In this document: positions 1 through 7,134 of the stretch, piece by piece
Position numbering within the stretch: position 1 is the stretch's first letter
Layout of the letters: the number at the start of each line of letters is the position of its first letter
Origin: Bog-756 sp037141235
GTDB lineage: Bacteria; Actinomycetota; Acidimicrobiia; Acidimicrobiales; RAAP-2
Reading direction: 5' to 3'
Length of the DNA: 9,797 nt
NCBI GenBank assembly: GCA_037141235.1
Contig: JBAXCY010000110.1
Coordinates: forward strand, 1-9,797
The notes under the pieces: model-generated
Told to the model about the DNA's origin: nothing
Database searches by the model: none
The model's input: only the letters and a program-made list of their open reading frames with translations
Made by a program: the position numbers and the translations under genes

Positions 1-3000
1 GTCGTCAGGCTCGTCGCTGGCCTCATCGGCCAGGTCGGGCACAATCACCGGGGCGACCGCAGCAACATCGACCTTGGTCGTGGGGCGGGCGTCCAAGGTG
101 TCGACGGCAGTCCGGTCGCGAGGGACCTTCTGGCTCACGACCTTGGACGAGCCGCCCGGGGCCATGGTGACGCCGTAGAGCGCGTCGGCCGCCTCCATGG
201 TGCGCTTCTGATGGCTCACAATTATCAGCTGGGCCTCTTCGCGGAACTCGTTCACAAGAGCCAGGAAGCGCATCAGGTTCACATCGTCGAGGGCAGCCTC
301 GACCTCGTCCATCAGGTAGAAGGGCGACGGCCGGCTGCGGAAGACGGCAAACAGGTACGCCATGGCCACCAGCGACCGCTCCCCACCCGACAGCAGCGAC
401 AAGCGGCGCACGTTGCGTCCAGCCGGACGCACCTCGACCTCGACACCGGTGTCGAGAAGGTTCTCGGGATCGGTGAGCGACAGGCGGCCCGTCCCCCCCG
501 GGAAGAGCGAGGTGATCAGGTTGGAGAAGTGCTCGTTGACGTCGGCGAAGGCCGAGTCGAAGACATGCATGATCTCTTCGTCCAGCGTGCGGATGATCTG
601 GCGCAGCTCGCGCTGAGCCTTGCGGACATCCTCGACCTGGGACTCCAAGAACTGGTGGCGCTCACCGAGCTCGGACAGCTCCTCCATGGCCAGTGGGTTG
701 ACCGGTCCGATGGCGGCCAGCTCCGTCTCGAGCTGCGCCACCCTCTGGACGGCATCGACCCCTTCGGCCAACTCGGGTACCGGCGCATCGATGGCGTCCT
801 CGGGTCCACAGCCCAACTCGCGGCGCAACGTCTCCACTACCGCCTCGCGGCGCACCGTGGCCTCCACCAGGTCCAACTCGGCCTTCTGGAGTCGACTGCG
901 GGCCGCAGCCAACTCGTGCTCACTGACCGCACGCTGGCGCCGCAGCTCTTCGAGTCGAGCCCCCCCGGCACGCACGGCCTCGAGCTGGCGGCGATGACGG
1001 TCACGAAGCGACGACAGCAAGGCGTCCAGGCCGGACTGCGCCTCGGCCACCACACCCATGAGGCGCTCGACGGCGGTGGCATCGGCCTCGAGACGGGTGC
1101 GGCGCTCGGCTGCCTGCTGGCGCTCCTCGGCATGCCCGGTCAGGCGGCGCTCGACCTCGACCAGGCGCTCGGCCAACACCCGGCGGCGCTCCACCAGTCC
1201 GGCGGTGCGCACCTCCCACTCGTTGCGGGCTGCCGCGGCTGCCGCCATCCGCTCGTCGATGTCCCGGCGGATCTCTCGGGCCGCCGCCACGGCTCCAGCC
1301 GCCGCTACCCGGGCGTTCTCCAACTCGGGCATACCCGCCACCAACTCGGCCACCCGGGCCGCATCGCGTCCGATCCGCTCCTCGAGCTCCGCACGGTTTC
1401 GTCGGATCTCCTCGAGTTCGGTGCCGAGGAGGTCACGGTCGCCCGATACCCGCTGGCGACCTACCCGGGCGGCCTGATGGGCGACCTCGTTGCGATCGTC
1501 GGCCCGGACTGCCTCGGCGGCCGACTCGCGAGTCGACTCGACCTCGGCACGGGCCACCGTGCGCTCTTCGCTGGCCCGTCCGGCTTCGGCCTTGGCGGCG
1601 TCGGCCCGGTCGCGGGCTTCGTCGACCACGGCAGCAGTAACCACGCCACTACCGGCGCGGACCCGCCAGCCAGTGGACGAGAACCGGTCCCCGTCCCGGG
1701 TGACTACGACCAGATCAGGCCGGGCCAGCGCCAGGTCGATGGCCTCGGACCAGCCCCGCTGGGCGCAGCACGATCCATGCAGCAGCGTGTCCAACACAGC
1801 GTCGAGCCCCGGGTAGGAACGGCCGCCGGTGCGTGGGCGCACGTGGCTACGGATCGACTCAGTGCCCTCGGGGGTGGCGGCGCCGGACAGTTCACCGCGA
1901 CGGGCAGCAGAGTCAGTGAGAGCCAGTACGGCTCCGGTGGCCCCACCCTGGCGCAGTCGGGCCAGCGCCGAGCGGGCCGGCTCGCTGCCCGATACAACGA
2001 CGGCAGCCAGCGATGCCCCGGCGGCTGCTTCGAACGCCTCTTCCCAACCGCTGTCCACCTCGACCAAGTCGAGCAGGGTCCCCACTACGCCATCGACCCC
2101 AGCCAACAACTCGGCTCCAGCCGCGCCTCGGGCCTCGTCGAGGGCACGCTCGAGGGCATCGGCCCGGGCGTGGGAACGGGCGTGCTCCTGCTCGGCTTGG
2201 CGGAGGGCCTCTTCGGCTACTTCGAGGCGCCGGGTGGCGGTGACCAAGGCGGCCTCGGTCTCGGCCCGAGCGGCCTGCAGTTGATGACGGCTCTGCTCGG
2301 TTTCGGCCAGGCGCTCCCCTAGCTCATGATCTTCACCTTCGAGCAGTCCGGCACGTCGTTCGACGGCACCCTGTCGGGCGATGAGCTGGTCGAGTGTGCG
2401 ACGGTCGCGCTCCAAGGCGTGCTCGAGCGAGGCGAGTTGGCCCCGGGCCACGGTGACGGCTTCTTCGGCTTGCCGGAGCTCGGTCCCATCCCCACGCGAC
2501 GCCAAATGAGTGTCGAGTTCGGCGGCTACGGCAGCCTCGGCCGCCATCAGTCCGTCCTGTTCAGGTGCGAGATCGGTGGCTTCTTGACCAGCACTCTCCA
2601 ACTCTTCGGCCAGCCGGGCCCCTTCGGCCTCCAGGGTGGAGACCACGTCGGCATCGGCCGCCGCGTCCAAGGCCTGGGCCAGCGATCGCCGGCGTTCACG
2701 GAGCACACCGGAGAGACCTCGGGCCCGCTCCACCATGCCTTCGGTACGGCCGAGTGCGGCCGTCAGGTCGGACTCACGTTCGGCCGACAGTTCATCAGCC
2801 GTCCGCTCCGAGTCGGCATCGAGGGTTCCCAAGGCGGCCTGCAGCCGGACCTCTTTGGCTCGCTGCTCTTCTTGCAACCGGAGACCTTCGGCCCGCTGCG
2901 CATCGAGCGATCCGAGCTCGGCGCCGGCCACATGGAGGCGGAGGGCACGAAGCTCATCGGCCAACCCGGTGAAGGACTGGGCGGCTGCTGCTTGGCGCTC

Positions 3001-3615
3001 GAGGGGCCGAATCTGGCGCTTGACCTCACGGACCAGGTCGAACAGGCGCTCCAGGTTCTCATCCGTCGTGGCCAGCCGGCGCTCCGAGCGCTCGCGGCGC
3101 CGACGGAATTTCAGGACACCGGCCGCCTCTTCGATGACTGATCGGCGGTCCTCGGGACGAGCTTCCAAGATGGCATCGAGATGGCCCTGGCTGATGATCA
3201 CGTGCTGCTGGCGTCCGACTCCGGTGTCGGACAGGAGTTCTTGGATGTCGAGGAGTCGACAGGGTGCGCCGTTGATGGAGTACTCGCTGTCGCCCGAGCG
3301 GAAGAGCGTCCGGGTGATGGTCACCTCGGCCATGTCCGCCGACAACTTCCCCGAGCTGTTGTCGATGGTCAGGGAGACCTCGGCCCGGCCCAAGGCCGGC
3401 CGGTTGGACGTCCCCATAAAGATGACGTCTTCCATCTTGGCCGAGCGCACCGTGCGGGGGCCTTGGGCGCCGAGCACCCAGGCCACGGCGTCGACCACAT
3501 TCGATTTTCCGCTGCCGTTCGGACCCACGACAACCGTTACCCCCGGCTCGAATTCGAGCACGGCAGGATCAGCGAAGGACTTGAATCCTTTGAGAGAGAG
3601 GGACTTCAGGAACAT
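1..3615 (-). CDS. smc: Chromosome segregation/condensation ATPase SMC (3' end beyond the window edge)
   Basis: SMC dimers form ATP-driven rings that condense and segregate chromosomes, usually with ScpA/ScpB. I read one open frame of 1205 codons from ATG (residues MFLKSLSLKGFKSF) to the window edge. Walker A is GPNGSGKS at residues 31-38. The Q-loop glutamine is Q143 (IISQGHLD), followed by EEAAGVLKFRRRR at 162-174. A long Arg/Glu/Ala-rich coiled coil leads to a hinge at about 504-660 and a return coil. The ABC signature LLSGGERSL is near 1074-1082, Walker B and D-loop (LMDEVEAALDD) near 1101-1111, and the switch histidine H1135 is in VSHQKR. The usual C-terminus (LYGVTM) is followed by a tail of about 50 residues or more, rich in Val, Asp, Glu and Pro, still open at base 1. 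A weak ribosome site (AGGGTGA) precedes the ATG. This is the last visible gene of the acpP-rnc-fpg-smc run; identity is certain. Confidence 0.97.
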   Translation of the reverse strand, partial: MFLKSLSLKGFKSFADPAVLEFEPGVTVVVGPNGSGKSNVVDAVAWVLGAQGPRTVRSAKMEDVIFMGTSNRPALGRAEVSLTIDNSSGKLSADMAEVTITRTLFRSGDSEYSINGAPCRLLDIQELLSDTGVGRQQHVIISQGHLDAILEARPEDRRSVIEEAAGVLKFRRRRERSERRLATTDENLERLFDLVREVKRQIRPLERQAAAAQSFTGLADELRALRLHVAGAELGSLDAQRAEGLRLQEEQRAKEVRLQAALGTLDADSERTADELSAERESDLTAALGRTEGMVERARGLSGVLRERRRSLAQALDAAADADVVSTLEAEGARLAEELESAGQEATDLAPEQDGLMAAEAAVAAELDTHLASRGDGTELRQAEEAVTVARGQLASLEHALERDRRTLDQLIARQGAVERRAGLLEGEDHELGERLAETEQSRHQLQAARAETEAALVTATRRLEVAEEALRQAEQEHARSHARADALERALDEARGAAGAELLAGVDGVVGTLLDLVEVDSGWEEAFEAAAGASLAAVVVSGSEPARSALARLRQGGATGAVLALTDSAARRGELSGAATPEGTESIRSHVRPRTGGRSYPGLDAVLDTLLHGSCCAQRGWSEAIDLALARPDLVVVTRDGDRFSSTGWRVRAGSGVVTAAVVDEARDRADAAKAEAGRASEERTVARAEVESTRESAAEAVRADDRNEVAHQAARVGRQRVSGDRDLLGTELEEIRRNRAELEERIGRDAARVAELVAGMPELENARVAAAGAVAAAREIRRDIDERMAAAAAARNEWEVRTAGLVERRRVLAERLVEVERRLTGHAEERQQAAERRTRLEADATAVERLMGVVAEAQSGLDALLSSLRDRHRRQLEAVRAGGARLEELRRQRAVSEHELAAARSRLQKAELDLVEATVRREAVVETLRRELGCGPEDAIDAPVPELAEGVDAVQRVAQLETELAAIGPVNPLAMEELSELGERHQFLESQVEDVRKAQRELRQIIRTLDEEIMHVFDSAFADVNEHFSNLITSLFPGGTGRLSLTDPENLLDTGVEVEVRPAGRNVRRLSLLSGGERSLVAMAYLFAVFRSRPSPFYLMDEVEAALDDVNLMRFLALVNEFREEAQLIIVSHQKRTMEAADALYGVTMAPGGSSKVVSQKVPRDRTAVDTLDARPTTKVDVAAVAPVIVPDLADEASDEPDD

Positions 3616-3662
3616 CGGGCGCTCACCCTATCGGCACCCGCCGGGCCATGCAGGTGCCCTGT

Positions 3663-4505
3663 TCAGACCTGGCAATGCTCACACAGGAACGTCGAGCGCC
3701 CACCGGTCTTCACCCGCACGATGACCGAGCGGCACCGGCGGCAGGCCTGCCCTTCACGGTCGTAGGCCTGGTGCTGTTCCTGGTACTCACCGATCGCCCC
3801 GAACAGGTCGCGGTACTGCTCGTCGGCCAGCGACGAGCCTCGGCGCTTGACCGCCTCCGTCAGCGTCTCAACCATGGAGCGGTAGAGGCGGCGGACTTCT
3901 TGCGAGGAGAGCGAATTGGACAGCCGGTCGTAGCGCAAACCAGCGGCGAAGAGGATCTCATCGGCGTACATATTGCCGATGCCAGCCACGAACTCCTGGT
4001 CCATCAGCAGAGCCTTCAGGCTGGCCTGATGAGAGGACAGCAGCACCCAGAACTTCTCCCAGCTCATGATCTCCTCGAGCGGATCGAATCCCAGGTGAGC
4101 GAGCTCGGGCAGGGCGCGCTCGCCCTCAGCAGGCGCCGCCGACACGAACAGCTCGCCGGCCGCATTGTGATCGACCAACCGGATTTGGCCGCCCTGGGTG
4201 AAGGTGATGACCACCTGGGTGTGAGGAACCTTCGGCATCTTCACGTTCTTGACCCGGTGGAGCTGGCCACTCATACCGAGGTGGAGCACCAGGATCGCCC
4301 CGTCGTCGAGGACGATCAGGATGAAGTTGCCGGCGCGGTTGATAGCGGTAATGGCATGTCCCTCGAGCTGGGCCCGGAACTGCTTGGCGCTCGGATGGCG
4401 GCGTACCGTGCGACCGTTGCGCACCTCTACCAATTTAATCTTCCGACCGATGACCTCACCTTGGAGGTCTCGTCGTATGGTCTCTACTTCGGGAAGCTCA
4501 GGCAC
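3663..4505 (-). CDS. mutM: Divergent Fpg/Nei-family DNA glycosylase (MutM-like)
   Basis: Fpg/MutM enzymes excise oxidised purines and cut the abasic site, using the N-terminal proline as nucleophile. I chose the GTG at 4505 because it gives PELPEVET immediately after the initiator, which the mechanism requires; a longer upstream frame exists but would bury this proline. The product is 280 residues, normal for the family. Present are P2/E3, LGMSG (76-80), the helix-two-turn-helix motif with GIGNMY (175-180), and a C-terminal zinc finger with Cys 255, 258, 275, 278 and the DNA-contacting GGRSTF arginine (R270). Two key sites are changed. The conserved Lys of R-x-G/A-K-Y/F is Asn60 (RAGNFI), and the DPRRFG void-filling loop reads DHNAAG at 112-117. 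Glycosylase activity or substrate may therefore be altered. It overlaps the end of rnc by 8 nt, indicating translational coupling. Family assignment is firm; activity is uncertain. Confidence 0.92.
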   Translation of the reverse strand: MPELPEVETIRRDLQGEVIGRKIKLVEVRNGRTVRRHPSAKQFRAQLEGHAITAINRAGNFILIVLDDGAILVLHLGMSGQLHRVKNVKMPKVPHTQVVITFTQGGQIRLVDHNAAGELFVSAAPAEGERALPELAHLGFDPLEEIMSWEKFWVLLSSHQASLKALLMDQEFVAGIGNMYADEILFAAGLRYDRLSNSLSSQEVRRLYRSMVETLTEAVKRRGSSLADEQYRDLFGAIGEYQEQHQAYDREGQACRRCRSVIVRVKTGGRSTFLCEHCQV

Positions 4506-5226
4506 TATCCCCGCCTTTCTCGGCTTCCAACGATCCGCAGGCCACCTGGGCGGCCACCTGCTCGGCGTCCTTCTTTGAACGTCCGTCCCCCGTGCCGAGG
4601 CGTTCGCCAGCAACGTACACCGTGGCCAGGTACCTCCGGGCATGATCGGGCCCAGAACCTTGCACTTCGTAGTGCGGGACTCCCCTACCGAGTCGCACCG
4701 CCTCCTCTTGGAGGCGGCTCTTGTGGTCGGACTCGCCTGGCTCACCGACGGCAACGCTGATCCGGTGTGCCAATCGACGAATAACCAGGTCACGGGCACT
4801 GTTCATGCCTCCATCGATGTAGACGGCACCGATGATCGCTTCCATGGTGTCGGCCAGGATCGACTCCTTGTCCCGACCCCCGGAGGCGTCTTCACCCTTG
4901 CCCAGTCGGAGGTGCTCGGAAATTTCGAGTTCGCGGGCCAGATCGGCCAATACGCGGGCGTTCACGACTGAAGCTCGCACTTTCGACAGAACACCATCGG
5001 GCAGTTCGGGATACATGCGGAACGTGTGATCGGCCACGATCAGGCCCAATACGGCGTCCCCTAGGAACTCGAGCCGCTCGTTGGACTCGCGTGCCCCGTG
5101 CTCGGAGCACCACGACCGGTGAGCCAGTGCCTGCTCGAGCAAGGCCGGGTGGGCGAAGACGTGGCCGAGGCGATCGGCTAGGTCGAGGTCGCTAGCAGCC
5201 CAGGTGGCGTCGCCCTCAGGCGGCAC
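4498..5226 (-). CDS. rnc: Ribonuclease III
   Basis: RNase III is the double-strand-specific endonuclease that processes rRNA precursors and structured mRNAs in the cytoplasm. The 242-residue product has the family signature NERLEFLGDAVL at 49-60. The expected metal-binding acidic residues are E53, D57, D126 and E129 (the last two in ADTMEA). A C-terminal double-stranded-RNA-binding domain runs from about 167 to 233, starting DHKSRLQEE and ending with the KKDAEQVAAQVA helix (218-229). The start is a GTG 8 nt after the acpP stop, preceded by GAGG overlapping that stop, which suggests coupled translation. The 3' end overlaps the fpg-like gene by 8 nt. All catalytic residues are present, so it should be active. 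Confidence 0.97.
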   Translation of the reverse strand: MPPEGDATWAASDLDLADRLGHVFAHPALLEQALAHRSWCSEHGARESNERLEFLGDAVLGLIVADHTFRMYPELPDGVLSKVRASVVNARVLADLARELEISEHLRLGKGEDASGGRDKESILADTMEAIIGAVYIDGGMNSARDLVIRRLAHRISVAVGEPGESDHKSRLQEEAVRLGRGVPHYEVQGSGPDHARRYLATVYVAGERLGTGDGRSKKDAEQVAAQVACGSLEAEKGGDSA

Positions 5227-5234
5227 CGGGTGCC

Positions 5235-5531
5235 TCAGGCTCCCCCGAGCTTGGCGTGCACGTAGTCGACAGCGTCACGGACGGTGCGGAGCTCCTCGAG
5301 GTCCTCGTCGTCGATCCGGAAGTCCACGGCGCGCTCGCTGAGCTCCTCTTCGATGCCTTCGACCAGTTCGATCAACGCCAGAGAGTCGGCGTCGAGGTCC
5401 TCGGCGAACGAAGACGACTCGCTGATGGTGGACGGTTCGATCTCCAAGATGTCGGCGAGCAGCTCACGGATCATCTCGAGAATCTGCTGGCGGTCGAGCG
5501 GACCCTTCTCTACGTGGGTCTCAGCGGGCAC
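5235..5531 (-). CDS. acpP: Acyl carrier protein
   Basis: This small acidic protein carries growing acyl chains on a 4'-phosphopantetheine arm during fatty acid synthesis. The chosen start gives 98 residues. The attachment serine is S50 in DADSLALIEL, followed by the acidic recognition helix (VEGIEEELSE) and the typical end TVRDAVDYVHAKL. I start it at the GTG at 5531 because AGGAGA lies 4 nt upstream; a reading frame extends 25 codons further but that part (basic, Cys-containing) does not look like ACP. The N-terminal stretch of about 12 residues before the first helix is slightly longer than in short ACPs. It is the first gene of the minus-strand cluster with rnc 8 nt downstream, an order also known from Bacillus. 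A dedicated ACP for another pathway cannot be excluded, but the setting favours the housekeeping role. Confidence 0.93.
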   Translation of the reverse strand: MPAETHVEKGPLDRQQILEMIRELLADILEIEPSTISESSSFAEDLDADSLALIELVEGIEEELSERAVDFRIDDEDLEELRTVRDAVDYVHAKLGGA

Positions 5532-5535
5532 GGCG

Positions 5536-5541
5536 TCTCCT
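5536..5541 (-). promoter_or_regulatory. Ribosome binding site of acpP
   Basis: AGGAGA on the minus strand lies 4 nt before the GTG at 5531. It is the strongest Shine-Dalgarno match upstream of the gene and decides the start against the longer in-frame extension up to 5606. Confidence 0.7.
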
Positions 5542-5586
5542 GTGTACGAGTGGCGACAGAGCCGTAACTCGACCCTGGACAGTGGG

Positions 5587-5592
5587 ATGCTA
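5587..5592 (-). promoter_or_regulatory. Possible -10 element of the acpP-rnc-fpg-smc promoter
   Basis: TAGCAT on the minus strand fits the TAnnnT pattern and would give a leader of about 50 nt before the acpP GTG. The best upstream -35-like hexamer (TTGCCA, 5614-5619) is 21 nt away, longer than the usual 16-19, so support is weak. Confidence 0.25.
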
Positions 5593-5664
5593 CCTGAGCC
5601 AAGCACGGTTCTGTGGCAATCAGGGATCGGGTCCGAAAACTCACTATCGACGTTGACGCCCCTC

Positions 5665-5675
5665 TACAATAGAAT
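5665..5675 (+). promoter_or_regulatory. Possible -10 elements of the divergent membrane-protein gene
   Basis: The AT-rich stretch TACAATAGAAT holds two overlapping hexamers, TACAAT and TAGAAT, each one mismatch from TATAAT. It stands out in a GC-rich background. No good -35 lies at normal spacing; a TTGACG at 5653-5658 is too close. A start here would give a leader of roughly 100 nt before the gene at 5778. Confidence 0.3.
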
Positions 5676-5777
5676 TTGGACAGTCAGCCCACCAGGGAAG
5701 TCCTGGGTCAGCGGGTAGGGCACCAGAGTGTTGAGAAACTGTGTGGACTCGACGCTCCTTGACGACTGAGGGGTCGC

Positions 5778-6275
5778 ATGACAAGGCGATGGACGAACGC
5801 CGCTGGGCAATGGATACGGTGGCTGATGGGCGAGTCGAAGCTGCCCCGCCGAGGCCAGCGGGCCGCGGTCATACCCATGATCTTGGTGGTCATCTTGGCG
5901 GCGGCCGGCCTGACCGCTGGATCGCGCATCATGGCCACGGAGTCTGTACCTGCTGGCTACGGGCTAGAGGCCGATCCCCCGACACCACCTCCTGGATCGC
6001 TCGACCCGATCACGGGCGCCAACACCGACTCGTCATCCTCGGCGTCGTCCGACTCCGTCGAAACCACGACAACCCCGTCACCCATGCCTGCACCTGCCAA
6101 AGCGCCGCGAGTCCCGAGCGTACGAGTGAAGACCGCCCGAACTGCCGGTGCTGCCCGGGTCCCCAGGGTCGGCCGACATGCCAAGGGTGAGGCGTCCACC
6201 ACGCCGACTACGTCGCCGACTCCGGAGCCCACCACGACCACCACGACGAGTCCCGACACCGGCGGGTGGGCCTAG
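5778..6275 (+). CDS. Single-span membrane-anchored Thr/Pro-rich protein, function unknown
   Basis: I do not recognise this 165-residue protein. A basic N-terminus (about 1-28, with RR at 3-4 and PRRGQR at 23-28) is followed by one hydrophobic segment, VIPMILVVILAAAGLTAG (31-48), then a low-complexity region. The latter runs through a Pro/Ser/Thr and acidic part (67-105), a basic Arg/Lys/Val/Ala part (108-137) and a Thr/Pro tail (140-161). The positive-inside rule predicts a cytoplasmic N-terminus and an exported, possibly cell-wall-spanning, C-terminal region. GAGGGG (5768-5773) sits 4 nt before the ATG. It is read away from acpP and ends inside a hairpin. Competing frames exist here, but the membrane segment and ribosome site favour this one. 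An uncleaved signal anchor is more likely than a signal peptide, as no clear cleavage site is visible. Confidence 0.62.
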   Translation: MTRRWTNAAGQWIRWLMGESKLPRRGQRAAVIPMILVVILAAAGLTAGSRIMATESVPAGYGLEADPPTPPPGSLDPITGANTDSSSSASSDSVETTTTPSPMPAPAKAPRVPSVRVKTARTAGAARVPRVGRHAKGEASTTPTTSPTPEPTTTTTTSPDTGGWA

Positions 6276-6281
6276 CCCACC
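6265..6281. terminator. Hairpin between convergent genes, possible terminator
   Basis: GGTGGGC, then CTA, then GCCCACC forms a perfect 7-bp GC-rich stem with a 3-nt loop. It straddles the TAG stop of the Thr/Pro-rich protein gene and lies 26 nt beyond the end of the convergent SCO6745-like gene. There is no T-run on either side, so it is not a classical intrinsic terminator. Short stems without U-tracts are reported in actinobacteria, and this one could serve both strands. Confidence 0.4.
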
Positions 6282-6306
6282 ACGCGGCTCAGGAAGCTCA
6301 GGCGCC

Positions 6307-7041
6307 TCAGTTGGTGAGTGCAGCCGCCATGTCGTCGAGCCCACGAATCAGGGCGGCGGCACCGGCATCATCAAGGACGGAGTAAGCCGGACGGACCAAA
6401 TCGTCGGTGAGCACTTCGGCGGCCTCGATGGCGGCCCGGTCGTCATCGCTGATTTCTGGCATGAAGTCGGCCGGCCAGCCGAACATGCGACCGTCGGCGG
6501 GCCGCTTGAGAAACTGTGCCGTGAGAGGGTCCACGCCGACAGCCCGCAGGGCAATCAGGTGGGCGCTCCCCCGCAACTCGCGCAGCGTAGTGATGATCTG
6601 CAGCGCCCGCCCGGGCACGTCATCCACCAAGATCTCTCCTCGGTAACCGGCATAGAGGGCCAGACCGACCGGATCGGCCGCCTCGTTGACGGCATCGGCT
6701 GCCGCCACCATGGCGTCGAGTCCGTCAATACCAGTCAGCAGGCGGCGACCCATCTCGGCGGCACAGTCCAGGTAGACCCGGGCTGCCTCACGGGGGGCGA
6801 TGGCCTGCTTCCCGGCGTTCCACAAGCCGTCCACCATCTCGATGTTGAAGTAGCCAAAGGCGCTGGCCACCACCACCGGCTCCACGTCGCCGAGCACGCC
6901 GCCCCGTCCGATGGCGTACAACGTGAACCGGTCGATGCCGATGCGGGCGGCCGCCGCATCGGCCTCCGGGGAGAAGTAGTGCACCCATCCGATATCGCGG
7001 ATGATGGGGCAAGCACGGGCCATGAGTTCATCGGTGGTCAT
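6307..7041 (-). CDS. SCO6745-like protein of unknown biochemical role
   Basis: The 244-residue product resembles the actinobacterial SCO6745 family, an all-helical group with no established biochemical function that I know. Features that fit are HYFSPEA (21-27, family pattern H-x-Y-F-x-P-E-A), the small-residue stretch GRGGVLGDVEPVVVASAF (45-62), and LRELRGSAHL (153-162), matching the family's LREHRGDxH block. Here the central His and Asp of that block are Leu and Ser, so it is a divergent member. There is no signal peptide or membrane span. The frame stays open 173 codons upstream, but that part lies inside the divergent dehydrogenase gene on the other strand. The ATG at 7041 fits both family length and a TACTGT box 6 nt upstream, which suggests leaderless transcription. 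It is divergent from the SDR gene and could share control with it. Confidence 0.75.
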   Translation of the reverse strand: MTTDELMARACPIIRDIGWVHYFSPEADAAAARIGIDRFTLYAIGRGGVLGDVEPVVVASAFGYFNIEMVDGLWNAGKQAIAPREAARVYLDCAAEMGRRLLTGIDGLDAMVAAADAVNEAADPVGLALYAGYRGEILVDDVPGRALQIITTLRELRGSAHLIALRAVGVDPLTAQFLKRPADGRMFGWPADFMPEISDDDRAAIEAAEVLTDDLVRPAYSVLDDAGAAALIRGLDDMAAALTN

Positions 7042-7047
7042 TACTGC

Positions 7048-7053
7048 ACAGTA
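7048..7053 (-). promoter_or_regulatory. Candidate leaderless -10 box for the SCO6745-like gene
   Basis: TACTGT on the minus strand is followed by 6 nt and then the ATG, which places the expected transcription start on the A of the start codon. No Shine-Dalgarno sequence is present, consistent with a leaderless mRNA as is common in actinobacteria. Confidence 0.5.
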
Positions 7054-7063
7054 TCGGCGCCGA
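7054..7063. promoter_or_regulatory. Perfect palindrome, possible operator
   Basis: TCGGCGCCGA is a perfect 10-bp palindrome, extendable to 16 bp (7051-7066) with GT/AC outer ends and one mismatch per arm. It directly adjoins the -10 box of the SCO6745-like gene, where a bound repressor would block RNA polymerase. It lies 72 nt before the divergent SDR gene. In GC-rich DNA such a palindrome can also occur by chance. Confidence 0.35.
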
Positions 7064-7121
7064 CACCATCTGGCCCGCGGTGGAGGCCGGCTCTGGTTCC
7101 CCGCGCTCGAGGTGGGTGCCC

Positions 7122-7127
7122 TAGCCT
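7122..7127 (+). promoter_or_regulatory. Candidate leaderless -10 box for the SDR gene
   Basis: TAGCCT (TAnnnT) is followed by 7 nt and then the ATG at 7135, placing transcription initiation at or next to the start codon. No Shine-Dalgarno sequence lies before this ATG. Confidence 0.42.
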
Positions 7128-7134
7128 CACCGCC

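Noticed and set aside
211..2322. A 703-codon plus-strand open frame opposite smc, and further long plus-strand frames up to 3765
   Set aside because: They lie antisense to an intact SMC frame carrying all its motifs. Long antisense frames are expected in GC-rich coding DNA, and their sequences are low in complexity with no recognisable domain.
3627..3657. GGCACC/GGTGCC inverted repeat in the gap between fpg and smc
   Set aside because: It is a short 6-bp stem with a long loop and no T-run. It is easily chance in GC-rich DNA, and smc needs transcription through it or its own promoter, which I cannot see.
4506..4799. 98-codon N-terminal extension of the fpg-like gene
   Set aside because: It overlaps the RNase III gene in another frame and would bury the catalytic Pro2. 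The GTG at 4505 gives the family start.
5957..6259. Minus-strand frame with a Val-rich run, resembling a membrane segment
   Set aside because: The Val/Gly run is the antisense reading of the Thr/Pro codons of the plus-strand protein.
5732..6518. The 13-mer TTGAGAAACTGTG occurs near 5731 and again at 6506-6518
   Set aside because: The flanks differ and the second copy is inside a coding region. There is no symmetry or further copy, so it is probably chance.
6148..7134. 329-codon plus-strand extension upstream of the SDR gene
   Set aside because: It runs antisense through the SCO6745-like gene. The SDR fold begins exactly at the ATG at 7135.
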